Shown here in pieces: positions 54,380-62,670 of a stretch of DNA of 64,000 bases. Position numbers and translations under genes: made by a program. The first letter of the stretch is position 1. Each line of letters opens with the position of its first letter. Origin of the DNA: Haliscomenobacteraceae bacterium (GTDB taxonomy: Bacteria > Bacteroidota > Bacteroidia > Chitinophagales > Saprospiraceae); the NCBI GenBank assembly GCA_947501115.1, contig CANMVX010000006.1, positions 1 to 64,000 of the forward strand. The letters run 5' to 3'. The notes beneath the pieces were generated by a model. That model saw only the letters and a program-made list of their open reading frames with translations. It did not search any database and had not been told where the DNA came from.

Positions 54380-54395
54380 TAGCGAAATTTCGCTA
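54380..54395. promoter_or_regulatory. Perfect 16-bp palindrome, candidate operator of the fad operon
   Basis: TAGCGAAATTTCGCTA reads the same on both strands. It lies between the -7 element (54400-54407) and the fadN start codon, covering the likely transcription start, where a bound repressor would block initiation. Identity of the regulator is unknown. Confidence 0.6.
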
Positions 54396-54399
54396 CTTA

Positions 54400-54407
54400 C
54401 AAAAATA
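54400..54407 (-). promoter_or_regulatory. Bacteroidota-type -7 promoter element of the fad operon
   Basis: On the minus strand this reads TATTTTTG, an exact TAnnTTTG match, 47 bp before the fadN ATG. Confidence 0.6.
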
Positions 54408-54438
54408 CAAAGCATTTCCATATAAAAGCTATGAGATG

Positions 54439-55158
54439 CTAGGTATTTTTAGAAAAATAAATTTTTACGAAATTAAGAAATTCTCTCTTTAAAATCACCC
54501 AGCTCAGGGAAGCAAATTGGACATCTTTGCGCAGCTCCACAGGCATGGCCTCCATTTTTATTCCTTTGGTGTTAGAAGCTAGTTTTATGATTTCTAAATC
54601 GAAAAGATATCTATTCACCGTTGTTTTTAATAATATTTGACGTCCTTTTTGGCTAAATCCCTTTAAGCCTCCCTGGGTATCAGTTATTTTGACGTTTAAA
54701 AACTTGCCAATAAAAAATTTCAATAATCTGGAGATTGCCGCCCGGTACCAGGGTGTTTGTTGATAGTAATCTGCCTGTCGGATACCCACCAGGATATCAA
54801 TTTCTTCATTTTGCAATTTTCTAAACAATTTTACAAAATCAGGTTCAATATAAGGGAAATCGATGTCAGTAAAAATGATAAATTCTGCCGTTGCCAACTT
54901 AAAGCCTTCTCTGACGGCAAATCCTTTTCCTTGATTTTCACTGTATTCTATCATTTGAATAGCAGGAATTCTTTCTTTGATATAATTAATATGTTTTTGT
55001 TCCACACCAGTAACACTACCATCATTAATTACAATAGGTTCTATGGAAACGTCATTAAGAATAAATTGAAGGCTTTCTATATGCTGGCAAACTCTAATTT
55101 CCCAATCTTTTATTGGATTAAAGCAGGGTAAAATCAAATGAAGACGAGTTTTAGGCAT
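54439..55158 (-). CDS. Family 2 glycosyltransferase, dolichol-phosphate-mannose-synthase-like
   Basis: A 239-aa soluble or membrane-associated GT-A enzyme. Motifs: L-I-L-P-C-F-N-P (about 8-15), P-I-V-I-N-D-G-S (about 40-47), E-N-Q-G-K-G-F-A-V-R-E-G (about 74-85), F-T-D-I-D-F-P-Y with the D-x-D metal site (about 96-103), then G-x-R and D-T-Q-G-G-L-K-G-F. This layout is typical of enzymes that load a sugar onto a polyprenyl phosphate. It lacks C-terminal membrane helices. It is a single gene, divergent from exbB across 161 bp and upstream of the fad promoter. The sugar is unknown. Confidence 0.88.
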   Translation of the reverse strand: MPKTRLHLILPCFNPIKDWEIRVCQHIESLQFILNDVSIEPIVINDGSVTGVEQKHINYIKERIPAIQMIEYSENQGKGFAVREGFKLATAEFIIFTDIDFPYIEPDFVKLFRKLQNEEIDILVGIRQADYYQQTPWYRAAISRLLKFFIGKFLNVKITDTQGGLKGFSQKGRQILLKTTVNRYLFDLEIIKLASNTKGIKMEAMPVELRKDVQFASLSWVILKREFLNFVKIYFSKNT

Positions 55159-55319
55159 AAATATTTTGTCCTGTTAAAAAGCTAAAAATAATATTTTTTA
55201 AGTAGATATTTTTTTTATCCTGTTTTTAAAGAATTTATAATAAAAAACATACAAAGTCCGTAATCAAAAGCGTTACCTTCACATAAATATTTTATTTCAA
55301 CATTTGAAAAACAAATAGT

Positions 55320-56021
55320 ATGTTTTTAAACGGGTCAGCTTTATTTTTGCAAATAACTTCAACACTTGAAACCGAAGGTAATACGGTACCTGAAATGGCC
55401 TCTCAAAGCGCCATGGATATATTAATTTCGGGTGGTTTAATTGGCATTTTCATCTATGTTGTTTTATTAATACTATCTATTGTCGCCGTTTATATCTTTT
55501 TTGAAAGATACAGCGCTATTAATAGGTCTGAAAAAATAGACCAGCATTTTATGAATAATATTAGGTCGAATGTAGCAGCTGGAAATATTGCAGCTGCAAG
55601 AGCCTTATGCCAGGCTACTGATTCACCGGTTTCCAGACTTGTTGAAAAGGGGTTACAACGTATCGGAAAACCATTAAGAGATATTGATGCCGCGGTCGAA
55701 AATGCCGGAAATCTGGAGGTTTTCCGACTAGAGAAAAATTTGTCTTCTCTCGCCAGTATTGCAGGTGCAGCGCCCATGGTGGGATTCTTTGGTACCGTAA
55801 CTGGTATGATTCTGGCCTTTTATAATATGGCTTCTCAAGAAAGCGTTACGCCTTCATTACTTGCTGGAGGTATCTATCAGGCTTTACTTACTACTGCTTT
55901 TGGCTTAGCCATAGGCATTTTTGCCTTCGTTGGCTATAATTTGTTGGTTTCAAAAGTAGATAAAGTAATCTATATGATGGAAAGAACGACGACAGAATTT
56001 ATGGACATGTTGCACGAATAA
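55320..56021 (+). CDS. exbB: MotA/TolQ/ExbB proton channel protein
   Basis: A 233-aa inner-membrane protein of the ExbB/TolQ family that couples proton flow to TonB-type energy transfer. Three membrane helices are visible: about 38-60 (G-I-F-I-Y-V-V-L-L-I-L-S), about 140-165 and about 183-208. The conserved core is A-G-A-A-P-M-V-G-F-F-G-T-V-T-G-M-I, followed by G-I-Y-Q-A-L-L-T-T-A-F-G-L. It is the first gene of an exbB-exbD-exbD-tonB run with 24-, 2- and 31-bp gaps. The upstream TACCTTCA at about 55274 is a weak -7 candidate. The partner receptor could be the TonB-dependent receptor at 32509-34326. Confidence 0.93.
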   Translation: MFLNGSALFLQITSTLETEGNTVPEMASQSAMDILISGGLIGIFIYVVLLILSIVAVYIFFERYSAINRSEKIDQHFMNNIRSNVAAGNIAAARALCQATDSPVSRLVEKGLQRIGKPLRDIDAAVENAGNLEVFRLEKNLSSLASIAGAAPMVGFFGTVTGMILAFYNMASQESVTPSLLAGGIYQALLTTAFGLAIGIFAFVGYNLLVSKVDKVIYMMERTTTEFMDMLHE

Positions 56022-56045
56022 TCACATAGCCTCAAATAGTTTAAT

Positions 56046-56453
56046 ATGGCTTTAAAAAAGCGAAACAAGCTTAGTGCTGAATTTAGTATGTCTTCCCTAA
56101 CGGATATCATATTTCTTTTGCTCATTTTCTTTATGCTTACTTCGACGTTAGTGAAAATTGAGGCGGTCGATTTACCCGAATCTGATTCAAAAACAGTTGC
56201 ACCTGTTTCTATTGCTGTTATGATATATCAAACAGGGGTTTATAAAATCGAATCTTTGGAGGTGGAGGAAGCACAATTAGAAAATGTACTAAGTAATAAA
56301 TATAAGGAATCAGGTGCTAACCCAGATTTTACCGTTACGATCGTAGCTGAAAAGGGTACGCCATTTGAAAAAGTGGTCAGAATAATGACTTTAGCTGAAA
56401 AAATGAAGGTGAAGGCCATTTTAGCTACTCAACCTAAAAAAAATAAAGTTTAA
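56046..56453 (+). CDS. exbD: ExbD/TolR biopolymer transport protein, first copy
   Basis: A 135-aa membrane-anchored ExbD-type protein. One N-terminal helix (about 19-37) carries the conserved S-S-L-T-D-I-I-F-L-L-L-I-F-F-M-L, including the essential Asp, and a periplasmic domain follows. It pairs with ExbB to form the proton-driven motor. It is 2 bp upstream of a second, diverged copy with the same helix signature. Confidence 0.92.
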   Translation: MALKKRNKLSAEFSMSSLTDIIFLLLIFFMLTSTLVKIEAVDLPESDSKTVAPVSIAVMIYQTGVYKIESLEVEEAQLENVLSNKYKESGANPDFTVTIVAEKGTPFEKVVRIMTLAEKMKVKAILATQPKKNKV

Positions 56454-56455
56454 TT

Positions 56456-56860
56456 ATGGCCATTAAGAAAAAATCTAAAATATCAGCTGAATTTAATATG
56501 TCTTCTTTGACTGACATCATTTTCCTTTTGTTGATTTTCTTTATGTTGACCTCTTCTATTGTTGCCCCCAATGCCTTAAACCTTAAATTACCTGGAACAA
56601 GTCAGAAAAAAGTGACTAAACAGGAAGTTTATGATGAAGTTTTTATTTATAAAACAGGAACTTTTGAATTGAATGGTAAGGGAAAATCTTTGCCTGAAAT
56701 TGAAGCTTATTTACTCGGTAAATCGGGGGGTAATCCAAAAGATTTTAGTTTCGTCATTCAACCTGAAAAAGAAACACCAGTTGAACATGTCGTTGCTATT
56801 ATGGATATCGCATTGAGGCTTCAGATTAATGGGGTTTTAGCCACTGCTCCAGTAGAATAA
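56456..56860 (+). CDS. exbD: ExbD/TolR biopolymer transport protein, second copy
   Basis: A 134-aa paralog of the preceding protein. The membrane helix is nearly identical (S-S-L-T-D-I-I-F-L-L-L-I-F-F-M-L with its Asp), while the periplasmic part is well diverged. The S-A-E-F-N-M-S-S-L-T-D motif before the helix is conserved in both. Double ExbD arrangements are common in Bacteroidota and may form heteromeric motors. It is followed by tonB. Confidence 0.92.
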   Translation: MAIKKKSKISAEFNMSSLTDIIFLLLIFFMLTSSIVAPNALNLKLPGTSQKKVTKQEVYDEVFIYKTGTFELNGKGKSLPEIEAYLLGKSGGNPKDFSFVIQPEKETPVEHVVAIMDIALRLQINGVLATAPVE

Positions 56861-56891
56861 GAATTTATTTTTTGCCTTTAAATATAAATTT

Positions 56892-57737
56892 ATGCAGGCT
56901 TTGCATGTCGAAAAGGAAAAGAAAGAGAGAAGAAAAGCAATGATGCTTAGCTTCTTATTCCATGTAGCAACTATTATCCTGCTAATGCTTCCTTTATTAA
57001 AATATCCAGATCCCCCACCAGGTCAAGACGGTATCTTAATCGCTTTGGGTAATCCCGATGAAGGCACCGGGCCTATAGAACCTGGGGGTCCGGAGAAACC
57101 TACTCCCGTAGAACAAAAGGAAGAACCAAAACCAGAGCCTAAACCTAAGGAAGAAGTTAAGCCTAAGGAGAAAGTGAAGACAACGGATCCGTTAGTTTCA
57201 GAGAAGGAATTGGAAATTAATAGAAGAAAGGCAATAGAAAAAAAAGAAAAAGAGGAGCGGGAAATTAAAGAAAAAGAGGAAGCTGCTGAAAGAGTAAGAT
57301 TAGCTAAGGAAAAACAAGAGGCGATAGATAAGGAACAGCAGGAAGCTGCTGAATTAATTAAAAATATTAAAAAGGGTTCAGGTGGTTCATCGGGTAAATC
57401 TGGTAAGGGGGGGCAAGCCAATGGCGATGAAAATGGAAAAGTGGAAGAAGGTATCTCTACAGGAACCGGTATGGTTGGCGGCGGATTAGGTGGAAGAGGT
57501 GTCGTTTCTTCTCCTTCTTTAAAAGATGATTCGAATAATAGAGGAAGTGTTGTGATAGCCATTTGTCTCGATAAAGACGGTAACGTTACCGAAGCAAAAT
57601 TTCAATTGCAGGGCTCTACCATTACCTCGGGGAAATTAAGGGATCTTGCCGTAAGTAATGCTCGTCAATGGCGTTTTAAACCAGGTAACGAAGAGCGACA
57701 GTGCGGAATTATTACCTATTCTTTTAAAGTCCAATAA
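56892..57737 (+). CDS. tonB: TonB energy transducer
   Basis: A 281-aa protein that spans the periplasm and transmits energy to outer-membrane receptors. One N-terminal membrane helix (about 17-37) is followed by a Pro/Glu/Lys-rich segment (about 65-105, many K-P-E and E-P-K repeats) and a charged helical stretch (about 110-160). A Gly-rich linker (about 165-210) and a C-terminal TonB domain (about 215-281; L-R-D-L-A-V-S-N-A-R-Q-W-R-F-K-P) complete it. The start at 56892 puts the helix in place. It ends the exbB-exbD-exbD run, and folC follows after 10 bp. Confidence 0.92.
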   Translation: MQALHVEKEKKERRKAMMLSFLFHVATIILLMLPLLKYPDPPPGQDGILIALGNPDEGTGPIEPGGPEKPTPVEQKEEPKPEPKPKEEVKPKEKVKTTDPLVSEKELEINRRKAIEKKEKEEREIKEKEEAAERVRLAKEKQEAIDKEQQEAAELIKNIKKGSGGSSGKSGKGGQANGDENGKVEEGISTGTGMVGGGLGGRGVVSSPSLKDDSNNRGSVVIAICLDKDGNVTEAKFQLQGSTITSGKLRDLAVSNARQWRFKPGNEERQCGIITYSFKVQ

Positions 57738-57747
57738 TTTATTTCAA

Positions 57748-59064
57748 ATGGCATTAACCGAAAGGTATGCAGCTACCCTGGATTTCTTGTTCTCCAGGTT
57801 ACCCATGTTTCAACGGGTTGGCTCCATCGCTTTTAGACCAGACCTGACAAATATTCTTAATCTTATGGCTGGCTTGAATATGGAACTTAATAAGTTTCCT
57901 ACCATTCATGTAGCAGGTACCAATGGAAAAGGTTCTACCGCCCATCTTATGGCAGCTATGCTGACAGCGCAAGGGTATAAAACAGGGTTATATATTTCTC
58001 CTCATTATGTCGATTTTAGAGAAAGAATCAGAATAAATGGTCAGTTGGTTTCAAAACGTTTTGTTATCGATTTTACGGAGAGGGTAAAGCCTTTGCTGAA
58101 TGAAATTAATCCCTCGTTTTTTGAAATAACCTGGGTTATGGCGCTCGCCTGGTTCGAAAAGTCAAAAGTTGATGTGGCGGTCATAGAAACTGGGCTGGGC
58201 GGTAGATTGGACAGTACTAATGTGATAACTCCTGTTTTAAGTGTAATTACTAACATAGGTATGGATCATACAGCCTTTTTAGGTGACACGCTACCTAAAA
58301 TTGCCTCTGAAAAAGCCGGTATTATTAAACCTGGCGTTCCCGTTGTCATTGGTGAAAAGCAAGAGGAAACAACACCTGTCTTTAACCATTTTTCGGATAT
58401 GAATAAGGCTCCTATCTTTTTCGCCGATGAATGTATTGATGTGCATTGTCTCGACGCTAGTCTCCTTTATGCTACTTACAATGTTAGAAAAATTGGCAAT
58501 AATGACCTGTGGTTCAAAGATTTAAAAGTAAATTTAGCAGGCGGATATCAGTTAAAAAATGTAAGGACCTCTTTGTGTGCCATTGATAAACTAAGGCCAT
58601 TTTTTAAGGTGGAAAATGCAGCTATCGTTGAAGGGTTGTTACACCTTAAACGTCTTACCCGGTTTATGGGGCGGTGGCAGAAACTAGGTGATGACCCTCT
58701 GATTATTGCCGATAGTGCGCATAACACGGAGGGTTTAACCCTGGCAATGAATCAGTTAAAAGAATTACCTGCAACAGCGCTTCATCTGGTCATTGGGGTC
58801 GTTGCCGATAAGGATATTGCGGGTATGCTCTCCCTGTTACCTAAAAACGCTACTTATTATTTTGCCAGACCAGACCTGCCGAGGGGCTTAAATGCCCTCA
58901 AGTTAAAAGAACAGGCGCATACCTTTGGATTATATGGAAAAGCATACTCTTCTGTGAAAAATGCGCTCAAAGCTGCTAAAAGAAAAGCAACTCCTTCCGA
59001 TGTAGTCTATGTCGGAGGTAGTACCTTTGTCGTGGCTGAGGTCATTCGTTTTTCATATCCTTAA
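57748..59064 (+). CDS. folC: Dihydrofolate/folylpolyglutamate synthase
   Basis: A 438-aa Mur-ligase-family ATPase that adds glutamate to dihydropteroate and/or folates. The ATP-binding loop is H-V-A-G-T-N-G-K-G-S-T (about 50-60). Family motifs continue with S-P-H-Y-V-D-F-R-E-R-I, E-T-G-L-G-G-R-L-D-S-T-N, I-G-M-D-H-T-A-F-L-G-D-T and D-S-A-H-N-T-E-G in the C-terminal domain. The open frame extends to 57658, overlapping tonB, but the ATG at 57748 gives the normal N-terminus. It lies 10 bp after tonB and 9 bp before the M14 gene, so it may share their transcript. Confidence 0.94.
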   Translation: MALTERYAATLDFLFSRLPMFQRVGSIAFRPDLTNILNLMAGLNMELNKFPTIHVAGTNGKGSTAHLMAAMLTAQGYKTGLYISPHYVDFRERIRINGQLVSKRFVIDFTERVKPLLNEINPSFFEITWVMALAWFEKSKVDVAVIETGLGGRLDSTNVITPVLSVITNIGMDHTAFLGDTLPKIASEKAGIIKPGVPVVIGEKQEETTPVFNHFSDMNKAPIFFADECIDVHCLDASLLYATYNVRKIGNNDLWFKDLKVNLAGGYQLKNVRTSLCAIDKLRPFFKVENAAIVEGLLHLKRLTRFMGRWQKLGDDPLIIADSAHNTEGLTLAMNQLKELPATALHLVIGVVADKDIAGMLSLLPKNATYYFARPDLPRGLNALKLKEQAHTFGLYGKAYSSVKNALKAAKRKATPSDVVYVGGSTFVVAEVIRFSYP

Positions 59065-59073
59065 TATCAACTC

Positions 59074-60696
59074 ATGAAATCAATTTTTTCTGTCGTATTT
59101 TTCCTTTTTGTTTTTTCCCTTTCAGCTCAGATAAAGACCACCTTCCCGGTTTCTTTATTACTTGTTCCTGAAAAAACAAATTTTGAAAAAACCTCTACAT
59201 ATTCTGATGTTATGTCTTTTTTAAATGCAATTAAACAGCTGAGTCCTCATATTTCTTTGCAAACCATAGGTAAAAGTACATCGGGATTGGATATTCCAAT
59301 GGCGGTTTTGGCAAATCCAATGATTTCAAATGCAGATCAGGCTAAAGCGTCAGGAAAACCGGTAGTTTATATTCAGGCAAATATTCATGCTGGGGAAGTG
59401 GAAGGAAAAGAAGTAGCTATGATGTTGATGAGAGATATTTTATTGGGCGATAAAATGGATTTACTCCAAAACCAGATTATCATTTTTGTACCTATTTATA
59501 ACGTGGACGGTAATGATAAGATGGAAAAGGGCTTAAGGGCATCACAGGAAAATAGCCCCTTAGAAACTGGTACCAGGGAGAATGGTCAAGGACTCGATTT
59601 AAATAGAGATGGTGTTAAAATGGAAGCGCCGGAAACTAAAGGAATGATTGCTAATGTTTTAAATCTATGGGATCCTCAACTTACGGTCGATTTACATACA
59701 ACCAACGGAACCTGGCACGGGTATTCCCTGACCTGGGCGCCTGGTTATTTGTCTTCGGGTGAATCGGGTCCTTATAATTATTTGAATGATGTAATGCTTC
59801 CCTTGATAACAAAAAATGCAAAAGAAAAATACGATCTTAATCTGGGCCCCTTTGGTGATTTTAGTCTAAGGGAGGGATGGCCTTTAAAGAATTTTTATAC
59901 CTATAATCACCATCCTAGATATATTGTAAATCATATTGGACTCAGAAACAGAATGTCTATTTTAAGTGAGTCTTTTGCACATGAACGATTTTATCAACGT
60001 ATTAATAGTACTTATCATTTTGTGTATGAAATATTAAATCATTGTAATAATAATGCATCTGAAATTTTAAAAATAAATAAGGAGGCTGAACTAGCAGCCA
60101 TAGAAAAAGTAAGAAATCAAGCTGGAATAATTAAAAAAGGAGTCCGTTTTAAAATGGTTCCCACAGATAAACCGTTAAATCATTTTAGAACTTATGATTA
60201 CGAAAAGTATTTAAAAGAGGATGGTTCAATCTCTTGGCTAAAATCTGGTAAAATCACCTATTACGATAATATTACCTATTATGCTGCATTCAAAGATACG
60301 GTAAGTGCTACTTTACCAAGAGGCTATGTTATTCCTGCAATAATGGATACCATAGTTCAGCTGCTTCAGCAACATGGGGTAAATGTTATAAAACTCGAAA
60401 AAAAGACCCGTTTTTCAGGAGAATCTTTTTTTATTGAAAAATGGAATAAATCTCCAAGAAAATTTGAAGGACATAATATGGTTTCTGTAGAAGGTACATT
60501 TAATGCCAGGGAAATGGTAGCAAAAAAAGGCGATTTTATCATTGATATGGCACAGCCTTTAGCTAATCTTATATTTTATATGCTTGAACCTCAATCTGAT
60601 GATGGGCTGCTTTCATGGAATTTTTTCGACCATATTTTGAAAGGTTCCAATGTGCCTTTCTCACCCGTTGACTATCCTGTGTTTAAGTATTTTTAA
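59074..60696 (+). CDS. Exported M14 family zinc carboxypeptidase
   Basis: A 540-aa secreted metallopeptidase. The signal peptide covers about 1-18 (ending F-S-L-S-A before Q). Zinc ligands appear as N-I-H-A-G-E-V-E-G-K-E (His and Glu, about 111-121) and D-L-H-T-T-N-G (His, about 208-214); a candidate catalytic Glu lies in L-S-E-S-F-A. The N-terminal catalytic domain is followed by a beta-rich C-terminal part without a T9SS tail. The group removes C-terminal amino acids or cleaves cell-wall peptides; the substrate is unknown. It is the last gene of the co-directional run from exbB, ending at a hairpin that mainly serves the opposing strand. Confidence 0.9.
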   Translation: MKSIFSVVFFLFVFSLSAQIKTTFPVSLLLVPEKTNFEKTSTYSDVMSFLNAIKQLSPHISLQTIGKSTSGLDIPMAVLANPMISNADQAKASGKPVVYIQANIHAGEVEGKEVAMMLMRDILLGDKMDLLQNQIIIFVPIYNVDGNDKMEKGLRASQENSPLETGTRENGQGLDLNRDGVKMEAPETKGMIANVLNLWDPQLTVDLHTTNGTWHGYSLTWAPGYLSSGESGPYNYLNDVMLPLITKNAKEKYDLNLGPFGDFSLREGWPLKNFYTYNHHPRYIVNHIGLRNRMSILSESFAHERFYQRINSTYHFVYEILNHCNNNASEILKINKEAELAAIEKVRNQAGIIKKGVRFKMVPTDKPLNHFRTYDYEKYLKEDGSISWLKSGKITYYDNITYYAAFKDTVSATLPRGYVIPAIMDTIVQLLQQHGVNVIKLEKKTRFSGESFFIEKWNKSPRKFEGHNMVSVEGTFNAREMVAKKGDFIIDMAQPLANLIFYMLEPQSDDGLLSWNFFDHILKGSNVPFSPVDYPVFKYF

Positions 60697-60705
60697 GAAG
60701 CTTAT

Positions 60706-60743
60706 AAAAAAAGGTTTCGAAGTGTATAAAACACAACGAAACC
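60706..60743 (-). terminator. Terminator for the 160-aa membrane protein gene
   Basis: GGTTTCG (60713-60719) pairs with CGAAACC (60737-60743), with an inner GTGT/ACAC stem. On the minus strand the hairpin is followed by a seven-T run (A-run 60706-60712 on plus). Confidence 0.7.
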
Positions 60744-60789
60744 ATTAGTAATAGGGGTTTAAAAGTATTTAAAGAATTGTGTTTTACCT

Positions 60790-61272
60790 TTAGATTAGCT
60801 CTGTAATGAGTTGCTCCCATTTCTCAGCACATTGTAGTTCACCACTTAGCTGAGTATTTCTTTCGTCATTAAATAGCTCTAATTTCGTTTCTTTTTTATC
60901 CCTGGAAATGAATGAAAGTTCAATCTGTTCGATAAATTCCATGCTTTCCCGGGCCGTTTTTACCGTTTTCATTTCTTTTAATACCTTACAGGAGAAAATA
61001 GTGGATAAATCAACGATTTTAACCACAGCATCGCTATTCAAAACGTTCTTATAAAAAAGGATATATTTTTTGTTTTTATCCATGCCCAGGAGAAAATCTC
61101 CACAAAATTCATGCTCCCCAATGGTAACATTTAAATGAAGCACGCTATCATGCAATGAACGCAATATTTTATTTTGTTTGCGAACTTTTACAAGATATAT
61201 CCCTAAAAAAGGACCAACGCAAATTAGTACTGATAAAATACCAATAAGGGTATTACCTAGATTCGTTTCCAT
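60790..61272 (-). CDS. Membrane-anchored protein of unknown function
   Basis: A 160-aa protein with one N-terminal membrane segment (about 8-28) and a soluble cytoplasmic or periplasmic domain. I recognise no family. Visible traits are three cysteines in the soluble domain and a Lys/Glu-rich middle. It follows the 123-aa gene at 61321 on the same strand with a hairpin between, and a terminator lies 47 bp after its stop. Function unknown. Confidence 0.6.
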   Translation of the reverse strand: METNLGNTLIGILSVLICVGPFLGIYLVKVRKQNKILRSLHDSVLHLNVTIGEHEFCGDFLLGMDKNKKYILFYKNVLNSDAVVKIVDLSTIFSCKVLKEMKTVKTARESMEFIEQIELSFISRDKKETKLELFNDERNTQLSGELQCAEKWEQLITELI

Positions 61273-61293
61273 ATTAATGATTGTTTAAAATGT

Positions 61294-61321
61294 AAATTCT
61301 TTGTTTTCAAACAAAGAATTT
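61294..61321 (-). terminator. Hairpin after the 123-aa gene
   Basis: AAATTCTTTGTTT (61294-61306) pairs perfectly with AAACAAAGAATTT (61309-61321) around a TC loop. The arm reaches into the stop codon of the minus-strand gene. A clear T-run is lacking, so termination is likely but not certain. Confidence 0.5.
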
Positions 61322-61692
61322 TACCACAAATAATGGAAGGGAAATAGGAAATTTATTTTCCTTAAGTTGACTAAAATGGTTTTTGAAAAGCTTAGATATT
61401 GTTTATATCTGGTATCAAAAAGTCCACCCATCAGATGGATCATCCCCCAGTAATCTCCAAAATTATTATGAGAGGTGGGGACGGGAAGATTATATTTATT
61501 ATTTAACGATTTATCAGAAAGGGGTGTGTGACTAAAAAGTTTGGATGAAATGTCAGAAAAAGACTTTTCATTAGAAAGAGACGGTTTAGAATAATGGGCG
61601 TTTTGTACTTGAGATTGTGTAACGAGAACTACAGCCAGGCAATAAATGATGGCTAATAGATAGACGCTAAAGTTTTTTATCCTCTTTCTCAC
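61321..61692 (-). CDS. Small membrane or exported protein with a GTG start and minimal leader
   Basis: A 123-aa protein of unknown function. It begins with GTG (R-K-R-I-K-N-F-S-V-Y-L-L-A-I-I-Y-C-L-A-V-V-L-V); the hydrophobic N-terminal segment (about 9-25) looks like a signal or membrane anchor. The remainder is Ser/Asn-rich, and the C-terminus F-L-F-P-F-H-Y-L-W is aromatic. A well-formed promoter (TTTG, 18 bp, TATATTTG) lies so close that transcription would start at or beside the start codon. The next in-frame ATG (M-I-H-L-M-G-G) comes only deep in the protein, so the GTG is kept. Confidence 0.55.
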   Translation of the reverse strand: MRKRIKNFSVYLLAIIYCLAVVLVTQSQVQNAHYSKPSLSNEKSFSDISSKLFSHTPLSDKSLNNKYNLPVPTSHNNFGDYWGMIHLMGGLFDTRYKQYLSFSKTILVNLRKINFLFPFHYLW

Positions 61693-61696
61693 AAAG

Positions 61697-61704
61697 CAAA
61701 TATA
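61697..61704 (-). promoter_or_regulatory. Bacteroidota-type promoter with -33 and -7 elements
   Basis: On the minus strand, TTTG (61726-61723) is followed after 18 bp by TATATTTG (61704-61697), close to the phylum consensus. The GTG start codon at 61692 is only 4 bp downstream of the -7 element. Confidence 0.65.
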
Positions 61705-61735
61705 GGTGTTTATTTATATTTTCAAAAATTATAAA

Positions 61736-62662
61736 TTAAGATGGACTGGATTTAAGATTATTGATAATCTGTTGAGCAAGTTGCAAAGCTTTTAACCCAT
61801 CATTTACTGTAACAACGGGCTGTTTCTTATAAAATATGGCTTCTGCAAAGGAGCGCAATTCTTCCTTCAGGGCATTATGATGTAAGAAAACAGGCATTTC
61901 TATTTCAGTATTTAGAGATGAAAGGGAGAAAATCTGGCTTTTTTTCTCTAAAAAATCCATGCTAATGTATGCATCAGGTTGAAACAAACGCATTTTCCTC
62001 ATTTTTTTCATCGAAATTCTAGAGGAGGTTACATTGGCGACTGCACCATTTGCAAATTCAATTCTTGCATTGGCAATATCGGGGGTAGGACTCAAAATAG
62101 CCACCCCATTAGCTCTGATATCTGTGATTTCGAAGGGGATAAGTTGCAAAATAAGATCTAAATCATGTATCATCAAATCTAAAACTACTGAGACATCAGT
62201 ACCCCGTGCATTGAATGGAGCCAGTCTATGTACTTCGATAAACATTGGATGTAATCCGAGATCTTTGACACTTAACCAGGCGGGATTGAAGCGTTCAATA
62301 TGTCCTACCTGAACTACGGGGTAAGTTTGTTTATCATTGAACCAGTTTTTTAAGTATAACGCTTCCTCCAGCGTATCCGTTATCGGTTTCTCAATGAACA
62401 AATGTTTATCACGGGATAAAACCTGTTTTGCATAAAAATAATGAAAAGAGGTTGGGACAGACAAAATAATGGCGTCAGAAGCTTCAATTAAGGAAGCTGC
62501 ATGGTTAAAAGAGGTCCATTGGGATAAATCAGGCGATGATTCTCCAATTTGTGGGTCATTATCGTAATATCCTGCGACGGTGAACCATTCAGGTAATTCA
62601 TTGAGTTGTTTTAATATTAACTTCCCTAAATGACCTGCACCAATGACTCCAACTGTAATCAT
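61736..62662 (-). CDS. Gfo/Idh/MocA family NAD(P)-dependent oxidoreductase
   Basis: A 308-aa two-domain dehydrogenase. The Rossmann fold starts G-V-I-G-A-G-H-L-G-K (about 5-14), and the family E-K-P motif sits in L-F-I-E-K-P-I-T-D-T (about 92-101), followed by a C-terminal alpha/beta substrate domain with D-L-M-I-H-D-L-D-L-I-L. Members oxidise or reduce sugars, sugar derivatives or related small molecules; the substrate is not evident. It is the last gene of a compact minus-strand operon (8 bp after the 102-aa gene), which also holds two small membrane proteins and a short-chain dehydrogenase. Confidence 0.9.
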   Translation of the reverse strand: MITVGVIGAGHLGKLILKQLNELPEWFTVAGYYDNDPQIGESSPDLSQWTSFNHAASLIEASDAIILSVPTSFHYFYAKQVLSRDKHLFIEKPITDTLEEALYLKNWFNDKQTYPVVQVGHIERFNPAWLSVKDLGLHPMFIEVHRLAPFNARGTDVSVVLDLMIHDLDLILQLIPFEITDIRANGVAILSPTPDIANARIEFANGAVANVTSSRISMKKMRKMRLFQPDAYISMDFLEKKSQIFSLSSLNTEIEMPVFLHHNALKEELRSFAEAIFYKKQPVVTVNDGLKALQLAQQIINNLKSSPS

Positions 62663-62670
62663 AGCCGCGG

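Noticed and set aside
57023-57562. 179-residue Pro/Ser-rich open frame on the minus strand within tonB
   Set aside because: It is the reverse reading of the Pro/Glu/Lys- and Gly-rich linker of TonB. Low-complexity codons on one strand give long stop-free frames on the other, and there is no start context or homology.
57658-57747. Longer folC start overlapping tonB
   Set aside because: The extra 30 residues lie over the conserved end of TonB and do not resemble the FolC N-terminus; the ATG at 57748 fits the family.
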